DNA of 33,388 bases from Rhodococcus sp. HNM0569 (GCF_012726205.1 NZ_JAASAE010000022.1:1-33388), one strand, 5' to 3'; shown: positions 16,016 to 27,378, counted from the first letter of the stretch. Notes: generated by a model from the letters alone, not told the origin. Program-made: numbers and translations.

Positions 16016-17320
16016 ATGACCGCGACACCCGACGACACGGGCACCACTGCCTCCTCCTCCGCCTCCCCGTCCCCCTCCGGCTCCCCCGGCCGCGAACACG
16101 ACATCGCGATCTTCGGCGCCACCGGCTTCGTCGGCCGCCTCCTCGCCGACTACCTGGCCCGCAATGCGCCCGCGGGCCTGCGCATCGCGCTCGCCGGTCG
16201 CTCACGCGACAAGCTCGAGGCGGTACGCGACTCGCTGGCCGGCGCAGCGGCCTCGTGGCCGATCGTGCTCGCCGACTCCACCGACCCCGATTCGCTCACC
16301 GCCCTCGCCCGCGCCTCGCGCGTCGTGGCGACCACGGTCGGTCCGTACGCGAAGTACGGCAAGGATCTCGCGTCGGCGTGCGCACTCGAGGGCACCGACT
16401 ACGTCGATCTGACGGGCGAGGTGCTGTTCGCACGCGAGAGCATCGACGCCAATCACGAGGCGGCCCGCGCGAGCGGTGCCCGCATCGTGCACTCGTGCGG
16501 ATTCGACTCCGTGCCCTCCGATCTCGGTGTCCATGTCCTGCACGCCGCGGTCGCCGCCGACGATGCGGGCGAACTGCTCGACACGACTCTCGTCGTGTCG
16601 GCACTGCGCGGCGGCGTCAGCGGCGGCACGATCGATTCGTTGCGCACCCAGGTCGTCGAGGCCGCGTCCGACAAGCGGGCCCGCGCGCTCGCGCTCGACC
16701 CGTACTCGCTCAGCCCCGATCGCGCCGCCGAACCGGATCTCGGACGTCAGTCCGATGTCGGTGTCGTCAAGGGCACCGACATCGCGCCGTCGGTGCAGGG
16801 CTGGAAGGCACCGTTCGTCATGGCGTCGTACAACACGCGGGTCGTTCGGCGCACGAATGCGTTGCGCGAGTGGGCCTACGGGCGACGGTTCCGCTACCGC
16901 GAGACCATGAGCGTCGGCCGCTCGCCGCTCTCCCCCGTGCTCGCCGGTGCGGTCGCAGGTGGTCTCGGCGTCCTCGTCGCCGGTCTGGCCGCGAAACCGA
17001 CCCGGGCACTGCTCGATCGGGTACTGCCGAGCCCCGGCGACGGCCCGAGCGAGAAGACCAGGCGGAACGGACATTTCACGATGGACCTGTACACGACCAC
17101 CACCACCGGCACGCGTTACGAGGCACGGTTCCGCGCCGACGGCGACCCCGGCTACCAGGCCACCGCGGTCATGTTGGGAGAATCGGCGCTCGGGCTCGCG
17201 CTCGACCACGACGCGCTGCCCGACGCCGCGGGAGTACTCACCCCCGCCACCGCCCTCGGGGACGTGCTGGTCGATCGACTACGCCGCCAGGGCTTCGAGA
17301 TCACGGCACGGCGCAGCTGA
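16016..17320 (+). CDS. Saccharopine-dehydrogenase-like / trans-acting enoyl-reductase-type oxidoreductase
   Basis: This 434-residue protein has a Ser/Pro-rich N-terminal 26 residues, then a Rossmann fold with FGATGFVG (33-40) and the [13 protein letters not shown] C-terminal signature (DGDPGYQAT near 378). A hydrophobic segment around residues 305-325 ([18 protein letters not shown]) suggests membrane contact. The family includes mycobacterial trans-acting enoyl reductases and Rv2449c-like proteins; lipid-related NAD(P)H reduction is plausible, but lysine metabolism is unlikely. No pks gene is nearby, so no pathway can be named. It is a single gene 88 bp after the SDR gene, with its own leaderless-type promoter. 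Confidence 0.85.
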   Translation: MTATPDDTGTTASSSASPSPSGSPGREHDIAIFGATGFVGRLLADYLARNAPAGLRIALAGRSRDKLEAVRDSLAGAAASWPIVLADSTDPDSLTALARASRVVATTVGPYAKYGKDLASACALEGTDYVDLTGEVLFARESIDANHEAARASGARIVHSCGFDSVPSDLGVHVLHAAVAADDAGELLDTTLVVSALRGGVSGGTIDSLRTQVVEAASDKRARALALDPYSLSPDRAAEPDLGRQSDVGVVKGTDIAPSVQGWKAPFVMASYNTRVVRRTNALREWAYGRRFRYRETMSVGRSPLSPVLAGAVAGGLGVLVAGLAAKPTRALLDRVLPSPGDGPSEKTRRNGHFTMDLYTTTTTGTRYEARFRADGDPGYQATAVMLGESALGLALDHDALPDAAGVLTPATALGDVLVDRLRRQGFEITARRS

Positions 17321-17362
17321 CTGCAGGCGGACCGAACAGTCCACCTCATCCCCCACGTGCGC

Positions 17363-17383
17363 ATGTTTACCGACAGGTAACAT
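17363..17383. promoter_or_regulatory. Inverted-repeat operator candidate upstream of glcB
   Basis: A perfect TTACC-gaca-GGTAA (17367-17380) is embedded in a wider near-symmetric TGTT...AACA, 60 nt before the glcB start. The form resembles a TetR-type operator. The 122-bp gap otherwise holds no gene. Confidence 0.5.
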
Positions 17384-17442
17384 CCATTGTCGACGGCACC
17401 CTTCCCGGTGCCGGCGGAGCGAACAGAAGTGAGGCAATTTTC

Positions 17443-19629
17443 ATGACCGAGCGTGTTCAGGTCGGCGGCCTTCAGGTCGCCAAGGTGCTCTACGACTTCG
17501 TCGAGAACGAGGCGCTCGCCGGTACCGGCGTGTCGTCGGAGGCCTTCTGGGCCGGGGCCGACAAGATCTTCGCCGACCTGACTCCGAAGAATCGTGAGCT
17601 GCTCGCCAAGCGCGACGAACTCCAGGAACGCATCGACGCGTGGCACCAGGCGAATCCCGGCAAGCCCGCGGACTTCGACCAGTACAAGAAGTTCCTGCAG
17701 GAAATCGGCTACCTCCTGCCGGAACCCGCCCCGTACCAGGTCACCACCGCGAACGTCGACAGCGAGATCGCCACCACCGCGGGTCCGCAGCTCGTCGTGC
17801 CGATCCTCAACGCCCGTTTCGCGCTCAACGCGTCGAACGCGCGGTGGGGCTCGCTGTACGACGCCCTCTACGGCACCAACGCCATCTCGGAAGAGGGCGG
17901 CGCCGAGAAGACGTCGGGCTACAACAAAGTGCGCGGCGACAAGGTCATCGCGTGGGCGCGCGACTTCCTCGACACGGCCGCTCCGCTCGAGACCGGTTCG
18001 CACAAGGACTCGGTGTCGTACACGATCGACGGCGAGACGCTGAAGGTCGCGCTGTCCGACGGCACCGTCACCGGCCTCGCGCAGCCGGAGAAGTTCGTCG
18101 GCTACCTCGGTGACAAGAGCGCCCCGTCGTCGGTGCTGCTGCGCAACAACGGCCTGCACGCCGACATCCAGATCGATCCGCAGTCGCCGATCGGCAAGAC
18201 CGACGCCGCGGGCGTCAAGGACGTCGTGCTCGAGTCCGCGGTCACCACGATCATGGACTTCGAGGACTCGGTCGCGGCGGTCGACGCCGACGACAAGGTG
18301 GTCGGATACCGCAACTGGCTCGGCCTCAATCGCGGCGACCTCGCGGAGACCATCGACAAGGGCGGCAAGACCTTCACCCGCACGCTCAACGCCGACCGTG
18401 TCTACACCACGCCGTCGGGCGGCGAGCTGTCGCTGCACGGCCGTTCGCTGCTGTTCGTCCGCAATGTCGGTCACCTCATGACGAACCCCGCGATCCTCGA
18501 TGCCGAGGGCAACGAGGTCCCCGAGGGCATCCTCGACGCGCTGCTCACGGGCCTCACCGCGATCCCGGGTCTGACCCGCAGCGACGACACGGGCCCGCTC
18601 GACAACAGCCGCACCGGGTCGATCTACATCGTCAAGCCCAAGCAGCACGGCCCCGAAGAGGTCGCCTTCACCACCGAACTGTTCGGTCGCGTCGAGCAGG
18701 TCCTCGGCCTGCCGACCAACACGCTCAAGGTCGGCATCATGGACGAGGAACGCCGCACGACGGTCAACCTCGCGGCCTGCATCAAGGAGGCCAGCGAGCG
18801 CGTCGTGTTCATCAACACCGGCTTCCTCGACCGCACGGGCGACGAGATCCACACGTCGATGGAGGCGGGCGCGATGGTGCGCAAGGCCGACATGAAGAAG
18901 CAGACGTGGATCGGCGCGTACGAGGACTGGAATGTCGACACCGGCCTGGCCGTCGGCCTCGAGGGCAAGGCGCAGATCGGCAAGGGCATGTGGGCGATGA
19001 CCGATCTCATGGCCGAGATGCTCGAGCAGAAGATCGGCCACCCCAAGGCCGGCGCGAATACCGCGTGGGTGCCGTCGCCGACCGGCGCGACCCTGCACGC
19101 AACGCACTACCACCAGGTCGACGTGTTCGCGGTCCAGGAGGAGCTGCGCGGCACGAAGCGCGCGACCCTCGACGACATCCTGACCATTCCGCTGGCGGAG
19201 AACACGAACTGGTCCGACGCCGAGAAGCGCGAGGAACTCGACAACAACTGCCAGTCCATCCTCGGCTATGTCGTCCGCTGGATCTCGCAGGGAGTCGGCT
19301 GCTCGAAGGTGCCGGACATCCACGATGTCGCGCTCATGGAAGACCGTGCGACGCTGCGCATCTCGAGCCAGCTGCTCGCCAACTGGATCCGGCACGGCGT
19401 CGTGTCCGTCGACGATGTCGTCGCGTCGCTCGAGCGCATGGCGCCCGTCGTCGACCGGCAGAACGAGAATGACGGCGCATACCGGCCGATGGCGCCCGAC
19501 TTCGACGCCAACATCCCGTTCCAGGCTGCCAAGGAGCTGATCCTCGAAGGCACCAAGCAGCCCAACGGCTACACCGAGCCGATCCTGCACCGCAAGCGCC
19601 GCGAGTACAAGGCGGCATTCGGCTTCTGA
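17443..19629 (+). CDS. glcB: Malate synthase G
   Basis: Malate synthase G condenses glyoxylate with acetyl-CoA to malate, closing the glyoxylate shunt and allowing growth on fatty acids or acetate. The 728-residue length fits isoform G. Recognisable regions are the N-terminal clasp, [19 protein letters not shown], the [15 protein letters not shown] segment, the Mg-binding [12 protein letters not shown], and the C-terminal region with [22 protein letters not shown] containing the catalytic aspartate. The ATG at 17443 has a GAGG 10 nt upstream. A TetR-like inverted repeat lies upstream and a strong terminator downstream, so it is monocistronic. In M. tuberculosis glcB (Rv1837c) is likewise next to a VWA-type gene. 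Confidence 0.97.
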   Translation: MTERVQVGGLQVAKVLYDFVENEALAGTGVSSEAFWAGADKIFADLTPKNRELLAKRDELQERIDAWHQANPGKPADFDQYKKFLQEIGYLLPEPAPYQVTTANVDSEIATTAGPQLVVPILNARFALNASNARWGSLYDALYGTNAISEEGGAEKTSGYNKVRGDKVIAWARDFLDTAAPLETGSHKDSVSYTIDGETLKVALSDGTVTGLAQPEKFVGYLGDKSAPSSVLLRNNGLHADIQIDPQSPIGKTDAAGVKDVVLESAVTTIMDFEDSVAAVDADDKVVGYRNWLGLNRGDLAETIDKGGKTFTRTLNADRVYTTPSGGELSLHGRSLLFVRNVGHLMTNPAILDAEGNEVPEGILDALLTGLTAIPGLTRSDDTGPLDNSRTGSIYIVKPKQHGPEEVAFTTELFGRVEQVLGLPTNTLKVGIMDEERRTTVNLAACIKEASERVVFINTGFLDRTGDEIHTSMEAGAMVRKADMKKQTWIGAYEDWNVDTGLAVGLEGKAQIGKGMWAMTDLMAEMLEQKIGHPKAGANTAWVPSPTGATLHATHYHQVDVFAVQEELRGTKRATLDDILTIPLAENTNWSDAEKREELDNNCQSILGYVVRWISQGVGCSKVPDIHDVALMEDRATLRISSQLLANWIRHGVVSVDDVVASLERMAPVVDRQNENDGAYRPMAPDFDANIPFQAAKELILEGTKQPNGYTEPILHRKRREYKAAFGF

Positions 19630-19653
19630 TCGCACGTTCGGCAGTCGACCGGT

Positions 19654-19687
19654 ACGGCAGCCCCCGCCCACGGGCGGGGGCTGCCGT
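19654..19687 (+). terminator. Hairpin terminator of glcB
   Basis: A perfect 15-bp stem (ACGGCAGCCCCCGCC and its complement) closes a CACG loop, 25 nt after the glcB stop. No T-run follows. Confidence 0.85.
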
Positions 19688-19762
19688 GTGTCCGGGTTCG
19701 GAAGCCGGGAGCGAAGTCGCCTGCAGGACCGTCGATAGACTGGTGCGGGCGTACACACAGGC

Positions 19763-21517
19763 GTGCACGCAGGGAACGAACGGAGCAGGACACTGGGGCA
19801 GCATCGAGGCGACAGCGGTCGGCGCGGCGTCAGCAAGGGGCCGGTCATCGCGGTCGCGGCGGTCGTGGCCGTCGTCGTTCTCGTGGTCGGGTGGATTCAA
19901 CTCGGCGACCGCATCGATCGGGAGGGCGCCGACGCGGCAGGCACGTGTGTCGAAGGAGACGCCGTCGTGCACGTCGCGGCCGATCCGTCGATCGCACCGG
20001 TCCTCACGGACCTCGCGGACCGGTTCTCGGCGACCGAGCCCATCGTGCGCGATCACTGCATCACGGTCGAGGTCACCGATCCGGATCCCGCGGCGATCGT
20101 CCCCGCGCTCGCTGCAGGCGCCGAGTGGGACGACGCCCTCGGGTCGCGGCCGGACCTGTGGGTTCCGCAGAGCTCGTCGTCGCTCGCGGAGGTCGGCACC
20201 GGCGTCGTCGACGGTGGCGCCCGCTCCCTCGCGGCGAGCCCGATCGTGCTGTCCGTTCCACCCACGCTCGGTAATGCACTCGAAGGTGCGGGCACGCGAT
20301 GGCAGGACCTGTCCCGACTCGAGTCGACGGGCTTGTCGTCGATCGGACTGCCGCAATGGAAGTCGCTCGGCCTCACGCTTTCGCTCGCACCCGGCGCCGA
20401 CGCGTCGGCACTCGCGCTGCAGGCTGTCGCCGCCGGGGTCGCCGGCCACCCGGGCGGGCCCCTCACGCAGGCCGATGCCGAGTCCGCAGCGGTGCGCGAC
20501 GCGGCTGCCACCCTGGGAGTCGCCGCCGAGGACGGGACGGAGCCCACGCCCGCGCCGCCACCGGCCACCACACATGCCGTCCCGGTCACCGAGCAGACCA
20601 TGTACCGCACACTGGCGCAGGACTCCCCGCCGGACGCCCTGGCGTACCGGCCGGCAGGCCCCACACCCGTCGCCGACTTCCCCGCTGCGATCCTGACCTC
20701 GGCCGACGAGACACGGGCCCGCGCAGCCGCCCAGTTCACCGAGTTCCTGCGGACGCCCGAACATTCGGCGTCCTTCCTCGACGCCGGATTCCGCGTTCCC
20801 GGCGGCGCGACCCCGGATTCGACGGTCATGCCGTTCCCGCGCATCGGGGAAACCGTCGCCCCGGCGGACGCCGCGGCCGTCACGACGCTCCTCGACGCGG
20901 CGCGCAATCCCGAACGGCCACGCTCGACCACGATCCTGCTCGACCTGTCCGAATCGATGGCGACGCGCGAGGGCGGCGGCACCCGCCTGGCGAATGTGAC
21001 GCGCGCGCTCACCGAACAGATCGCCGCCGCACCCGACGACGCGGCGATCGGCTTGTGGGAGTTCGCCGGCCGGCTCGACGGGACGCGGCCGTACCGCGTC
21101 GCGGTGCCCACCGCACCGCTGGCGGAGGGCCGCGGCGGCACGAGCCAACGCGACGCGCTCGACGACGCACTCGCCGGGGCCGCGCCGTCGACGGGATCGC
21201 ACTCGTACGCGACCGTCGACGCCGCCTACCGGGCTGCAGCCGAGTCGGCGACGCCTCAGCGGCCCGCTTCGATCCTGCTCGTCACCGACGGCGCCGACGA
21301 CACACCGAATCTCACGCGCACGCAACTGTTCGCCGCACTCGACGCCGCGGAGCGCGAGGACGCACCGGTGACGATCGACGTCGTCGTGCTCGGCGATGCG
21401 GAGCAGAGCCTCGCCACGCTCCGCGAACTCGCCGAACGCACCGGTGGCACCCTCACCGAACTCCCGTCGTCGAACACTCCCGACCTCGGCTCGTCCCTCG
21501 CACGGTTCACGTCGTAA
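19763..21517 (+). CDS. Membrane-anchored substrate-binding and VWA domain protein
   Basis: This 584-residue protein has one N-terminal membrane anchor (residues 28-45) with an extracytoplasmic remainder. Residues 65-345 resemble an extracellular solute-binding protein (VHVAADPSIAPVLTDLADRF at the start of the first lobe; Cys62 and Cys99 could form a disulfide). Residues 388-575 are a von Willebrand A domain with a complete metal site: DLSES (Asp394, Ser396, Ser398), Thr460 and TDGADD (Asp509). The start is uncertain: GTG at 19763 lacks a Shine-Dalgarno, whereas a CTG at 19793 has AGCAGGA upstream. It follows glcB, as does Rv1836c in M. tuberculosis, and precedes a metallophosphoesterase. Ligand and partner are unknown. 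Confidence 0.85.
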   Translation: MHAGNERSRTLGQHRGDSGRRGVSKGPVIAVAAVVAVVVLVVGWIQLGDRIDREGADAAGTCVEGDAVVHVAADPSIAPVLTDLADRFSATEPIVRDHCITVEVTDPDPAAIVPALAAGAEWDDALGSRPDLWVPQSSSSLAEVGTGVVDGGARSLAASPIVLSVPPTLGNALEGAGTRWQDLSRLESTGLSSIGLPQWKSLGLTLSLAPGADASALALQAVAAGVAGHPGGPLTQADAESAAVRDAAATLGVAAEDGTEPTPAPPPATTHAVPVTEQTMYRTLAQDSPPDALAYRPAGPTPVADFPAAILTSADETRARAAAQFTEFLRTPEHSASFLDAGFRVPGGATPDSTVMPFPRIGETVAPADAAAVTTLLDAARNPERPRSTTILLDLSESMATREGGGTRLANVTRALTEQIAAAPDDAAIGLWEFAGRLDGTRPYRVAVPTAPLAEGRGGTSQRDALDDALAGAAPSTGSHSYATVDAAYRAAAESATPQRPASILLVTDGADDTPNLTRTQLFAALDAAEREDAPVTIDVVVLGDAEQSLATLRELAERTGGTLTELPSSNTPDLGSSLARFTS

Positions 21518-21554
21518 CCGTGTTCCCTCCATCCACCGTGTTCCTTCCGGAAGG
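21517..21554 (+). repeat. 14-bp direct repeat with a 12-bp palindrome over the ribosome-binding site
   Basis: accgtgttccctcc (21517-21530) recurs as accgtgttccttcc (21535-21548). The second copy runs into CCTTCCGGAAGG (21543-21554), a perfect palindrome containing the only Shine-Dalgarno-like AAGGA before the metallophosphoesterase GTG. Pairing of such a site could limit translation. Confidence 0.6.
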
Positions 21555-21568
21555 ACCAGTGCAGCTCC

Positions 21569-22705
21569 GTGGTACGCCTGCTCGTCTTCGCCGTCCTGCT
21601 CGCCCTGATCACGTGGTGGCTGCACCGTAGGCTCGTCCGCGCCACGGCGCTGACGCGGCCGTGGTCGACTGTCGCCGACGCCGCGCTCCTGATCCTGTAC
21701 GTCCTCGCGGTCGTCGGGGTGGGCAGCGGCGAGGCGTTCGCGACCTCGTGGGCGCGGCCCGTCGGCTTCGCCGGGTGGGCCTGGATCGGGGCAGGCCTCT
21801 ACCTGCTGCTGGGCCTGGGCGCGCTCGCGGCCGTGTCCGGGATCGTGCGCGTCGCCGCGCGGCGACCGCACGACGAGTCACGCCGCCGAGCCCTGCGCGT
21901 CGCTACCGGCGCGGTCGTCGTCGCGGCCGTCGGTGCCGCCGGCTACGGAGTGGCGGAAGCCGCGCGGCCGCGGGTCACCACGGTCCGGGTACCGCTGCGC
22001 CGGTTGCCCGCCGAGTTCGACGGCGTCCGCGTCGCGCTCGTCGCCGACCTGCACGTCGGGCCCGCCCGCGGCGAACCGTTCACACGCCGCGTCGTCGACC
22101 TCGTGCTGCGCGAGAAGCCCGATCTCGTGATCCTCGGCGGCGATCTCACCGACGGTGTCGTCGACAAGGTCGCGCCCGATCTCGCACCGCTCGCCGACCT
22201 CCACGCACCCTTGGGTGTGTTCGGGGTCAGCGGAAACCACGAGTCGTACGCCGACGACGTCGGCAGCTGGCTCGATGTGTGGGAAGACCTCGGTGTGCGC
22301 GTCCTGCGCAACGAGCACGTGACGCTCACCCGCGACGGCGCGGCGATCGACGTCGCGGGTGTGTACGACTTCGATTCGAAGGACCCGTACGCGCCCGATC
22401 TGCCTGCCGCCCTCGCGGGCCACGATCCGGACCGGTTCGTCCTGCTCGCAGCGCATCAGCCCAAGCAGGTCGTCGAAGCGTCCGAGCTGGGCGTCGACCT
22501 TCAGCTGTCCGGCCACACGCACGGCGGGCAGATGTGGCCGCTCGGCGTGCTCGTCCCGCTGCAACAGCCCACGGTCACCGGTCTCGACCGTTTCGGCGAC
22601 ACCCTCGTGTACACGACGCGCGGCGTCGGCACGTGGGGGCCGCCGGTGCGCGTCGCGACGCCGCCCGAGCTCACGATCCTCGAACTCGCGCGCGACGCGG
22701 GCTGA
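21569..22705 (+). CDS. Membrane-bound metallophosphoesterase
   Basis: This 378-residue protein has an N-terminal membrane part with about four hydrophobic segments (near residues 3-17, 35-52, 68-92 and 111-128), followed by a calcineurin-like phosphoesterase domain. The dinuclear metal motifs are complete: DLHVG (Asp160, His162), GGDLTD (Asp192), GNHES (Asn223, His224), AAHQP and SGHTHGGQ. It is close to YkuE-type enzymes; a lipid or nucleotide phosphoester is a likely substrate type, but the exact one is unknown. The domain should face outward if the last segment exits the membrane. It starts 51 bp after the VWA gene and probably shares its transcript. It ends 10 bp from the convergent gcvP stop. 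Confidence 0.92.
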   Translation: MVRLLVFAVLLALITWWLHRRLVRATALTRPWSTVADAALLILYVLAVVGVGSGEAFATSWARPVGFAGWAWIGAGLYLLLGLGALAAVSGIVRVAARRPHDESRRRALRVATGAVVVAAVGAAGYGVAEAARPRVTTVRVPLRRLPAEFDGVRVALVADLHVGPARGEPFTRRVVDLVLREKPDLVILGGDLTDGVVDKVAPDLAPLADLHAPLGVFGVSGNHESYADDVGSWLDVWEDLGVRVLRNEHVTLTRDGAAIDVAGVYDFDSKDPYAPDLPAALAGHDPDRFVLLAAHQPKQVVEASELGVDLQLSGHTHGGQMWPLGVLVPLQQPTVTGLDRFGDTLVYTTRGVGTWGPPVRVATPPELTILELARDAG

Positions 22706-22715
22706 CCCGCGCTCG

Positions 22716-25565
<2,850 letters not shown>

Positions 25566-25655
25566 GGCAACTCCCAGGCAGGTGTCGAAGGAAAGGACGG
25601 GCTGTACCCGCCGGGAGCGGGTGTGAGCCGGTCGCTGCCGGCGTCGGCAGCGCAT

Positions 25656-25877
25656 CCTCCCCCTCTGTCGAGTGCTCGCGGACGAGCGCCTGAGAGATTC
25701 GGCCGCGTAGGCAGCCTTTCCCCGTGGGCGGGTGGGTTCTCCCACCGCTTTCCAGAGACGTCGGAGCCCGTACGGTCCGGTTGCCTGAGAGATTGACGGG
25801 GAGGTGCTGCTCCTTCGGCGCCCGGGTCGCTCACGCACCGTGTGGCGCGGGGACGATCCGGAACTCTCCCGTACGGC
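25656..25877 (-). promoter_or_regulatory. Tandem glycine riboswitch (gcvT element) controlling gcvP
   Basis: On the minus strand two glycine aptamers lie in series. Aptamer 1 (about 25877-25769) has GGGAGAG, then GCGCCGAAGGAGCA, then TCTCTCAGGCAA, and closes by pairing of GTACGG with CCGTAC. Aptamer 2 (about 25760-25656) has CTCTGGAAAG, GCGGCCGAA, TCTCTCAGGCG and the terminal GACAGAGG. These are the hallmark conserved blocks of the class. Glycine binding is known to switch on gcv genes. About 90 nt remain to the gcvP GTG, including a GCTGCCG/CGGCAGC hairpin near 25635-25652 but no T-run, so control may act on translation. Confidence 0.93.
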
Positions 25878-25892
25878 GTCGACGCACCCGCC

Positions 25893-25898
25893 AGTCTA
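25893..25898 (-). promoter_or_regulatory. Candidate -10 element of gcvP
   Basis: TAGACT (TANNNT) on the minus strand lies 15 nt upstream of the first riboswitch base, which would put the start near 25886. No convincing -35 is seen. The region 25566-25934 holds only this promoter, the riboswitch and its expression platform. Confidence 0.45.
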
Positions 25899-25934
25899 TG
25901 GCACGGCCGGCGGTGCGGTGCACACGCGGCGCTG

Positions 25935-26585
25935 TCAGCCGGTCTTGCGGCTCGCGCGGTTACGGCGACGCGACGACAGTTCGTCCTCGGGAGCGGCGTC
26001 GGCGGTGCCACCGTCGGCGCGTTCGGCGGGGAAGGCCGCGATGGTGCCGGTGAGCTCGCGCATCGCACCGCTGACCGCGATGCCGAACACACCTTGCCCG
26101 CCCTGCAGCAGGTCGACGACCTCTTCCGGGGATGTGCACTCGTAGACCGTGGTGCCGTCCGAGAACAGAGTGATACGGGCGAGATCGCGGACACCACGCT
26201 TGCGAAGGTGATCGACCGCTACGCGGATGTTCTGCAGCGAGATGCCGGTGTCCAGCAGCCGTTTGACGATCTTGAGGACCAGGATGTCCTTGAACGAGTA
26301 CAGGCGCTGACTCCCCGACCCCGCGGCGCCCCGGATCGACGGGACGACCAGACCGGTACGCGCCCAGTAGTCCAGTTGCCGGTACGTGATGCCGGCGATC
26401 TGGCACGCACTGGGAACGCGATATCCGACCAGTTCGTCGGGCACGGAGTCGTCGGGGAACAGACCCGGCTGGATGTCGTCGCTGCGGCTGTCGGTTGCCG
26501 AGCTGTCCACGCCCGAACCCTCGCTGGCCGGATTCTCGACCTCGACGCCGAGTTCCAACTGACTGTCCTGCGGCCGCTCTACCAC
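25935..26585 (-). CDS. resR: MerR family regulator, ResR/McdR-like (Rv1830 type)
   Basis: This 216-residue MerR-family protein has an acidic N-terminal arm (residues 1-50), a winged-helix part from about residue 54 (VPSACQIAGITYRQLDYWARTGLV) and a region that probably forms the dimerisation helix (near 95-120, KIVKRLLDTGISLQNIRVAVDHL). No metal-binding cysteines are seen in the C-terminus. By position and sequence type it corresponds to Rv1830 of M. tuberculosis, named ResR or McdR in work linking it to division and antibiotic recovery. The GTG start has GGGAG about 7 nt upstream. It lies between the bifunctional-nuclease gene and gcvP, as in mycobacteria. Confidence 0.85.
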   Translation of the reverse strand: MVERPQDSQLELGVEVENPASEGSGVDSSATDSRSDDIQPGLFPDDSVPDELVGYRVPSACQIAGITYRQLDYWARTGLVVPSIRGAAGSGSQRLYSFKDILVLKIVKRLLDTGISLQNIRVAVDHLRKRGVRDLARITLFSDGTTVYECTSPEEVVDLLQGGQGVFGIAVSGAMRELTGTIAAFPAERADGGTADAAPEDELSSRRRNRASRKTG

Positions 26586-26783
26586 TGACTACTCCCTCTC
26601 GCGTGTAGCACTGAACCCGACGATCAGCGCGACCGTCACGCTCGCGTCGAAGTCGTGTGCGGGAGACCGCGCGCCTGGTGTGCAACAACTCACCCCAGCG
26701 TACGCCCGACGCATACACGATGCGGACGCCTTCGCGGACAGGCACCCGAACCGGGACGCGATGCCCGGGACGACCTGGACCGA

Positions 26784-26812
26784 ACGCTATGACCCCGCTC
26801 GCACGCGGTCAA
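26784..26812 (-). promoter_or_regulatory. Candidate sigma-A-type promoter of resR
   Basis: On the minus strand TTGACC (26812-26807) and TAGCGT (26789-26784) are separated by 17 bp, the best -35/-10 pair seen in the window. A start near 26777 would give a leader of about 190 nt before resR. The 319-bp gap 26586-26904 holds this promoter, the long leader and the hairpins at 26828-26873. Confidence 0.55.
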
Positions 26813-26827
26813 CGTGACGCGCCCGGA

Positions 26828-26873
26828 AAGTCTCAACCGTTACTCGAGACTTGGTGCACCCGAAGGGGTGCCC
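26828..26873 (-). terminator. Putative double-hairpin terminator after the bifunctional-nuclease gene
   Basis: Reading leftward after the nuclease gene, GCACCC-cttc-GGGTGC is followed by AAGTCTC-N11-GAGACTT and a short T. Together they could end the upstream transcript just before the resR promoter. Neither hairpin is GC-rich with a long T-run, so the call is tentative. Confidence 0.4.
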
Positions 26874-26904
26874 CGGCCCGGCCGCGCCGACGGCCGAATG
26901 CAAT

Positions 26905-27378
26905 CTAGCCGTCGGTGGCCTTGAAATCGTCCGGCGACACGGAGTCGAGGAATTCTTTGAACTTCTCCACCTCGTCCTCGCGCTCGTCGGGCATCACGAG
27001 GCCCGCCTCGGCGAGCACACTTTCCTCCGCGTGGATCGGCACGCCCATACGCAATGCAATCGCGATCGAGTCGGAGGGACGCGCCGACACCGACGTGTCC
27101 TCGTCGAACACGAGGTCCGCGTAGAACGTGCCCTCCTGAAGATCCACGATGCGCACCTCGACCAGATGCCGGCCGAACGCTTCGATCACGTCCTTGATCA
27201 AGTCGTGGGTGAGGGGGCGCGCGGGTTCGACACCCTGCTGTTCGAGCGCGATGGCCGTGGCCTCCGTCTGCCCGATCCAGATCGGCAGGTACCGGTCGCC
27301 GTCCGCCTCCCGCAGCAGGAGCACGGGCTGGTTCTGCGGCTGCTCGACCCGGACTCCGATCACGTGCATTTCGCTCAT
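26905..27378 (-). CDS. Bifunctional nuclease family protein (DUF151)
   Basis: This 157-residue protein of the BFN/DUF151 family starts MSEMHVIGVRVEQPQNQPVLLL and keeps the typical LPIWIGQTEATAI, DLIKDVIEAFG and ARPSDSIAIALR blocks. Plant members have DNase and RNase activity; bacterial function is unclear. The ATG at 27378 is preferred because GGAGG lies 8 nt upstream; a TTG at 27393 in frame is the alternative. It lies between ftsR and resR, as Rv1829 does between Rv1828 and Rv1830 in M. tuberculosis. No membrane segment is seen. Confidence 0.92.
   Translation of the reverse strand: MSEMHVIGVRVEQPQNQPVLLLREADGDRYLPIWIGQTEATAIALEQQGVEPARPLTHDLIKDVIEAFGRHLVEVRIVDLQEGTFYADLVFDEDTSVSARPSDSIAIALRMGVPIHAEESVLAEAGLVMPDEREDEVEKFKEFLDSVSPDDFKATDG

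Noticed and set aside
17152-21871. Two very long minus-strand open frames under glcB and the VWA gene
   Set aside because: Both are shadows: they read across a strong terminator and have no family signature.
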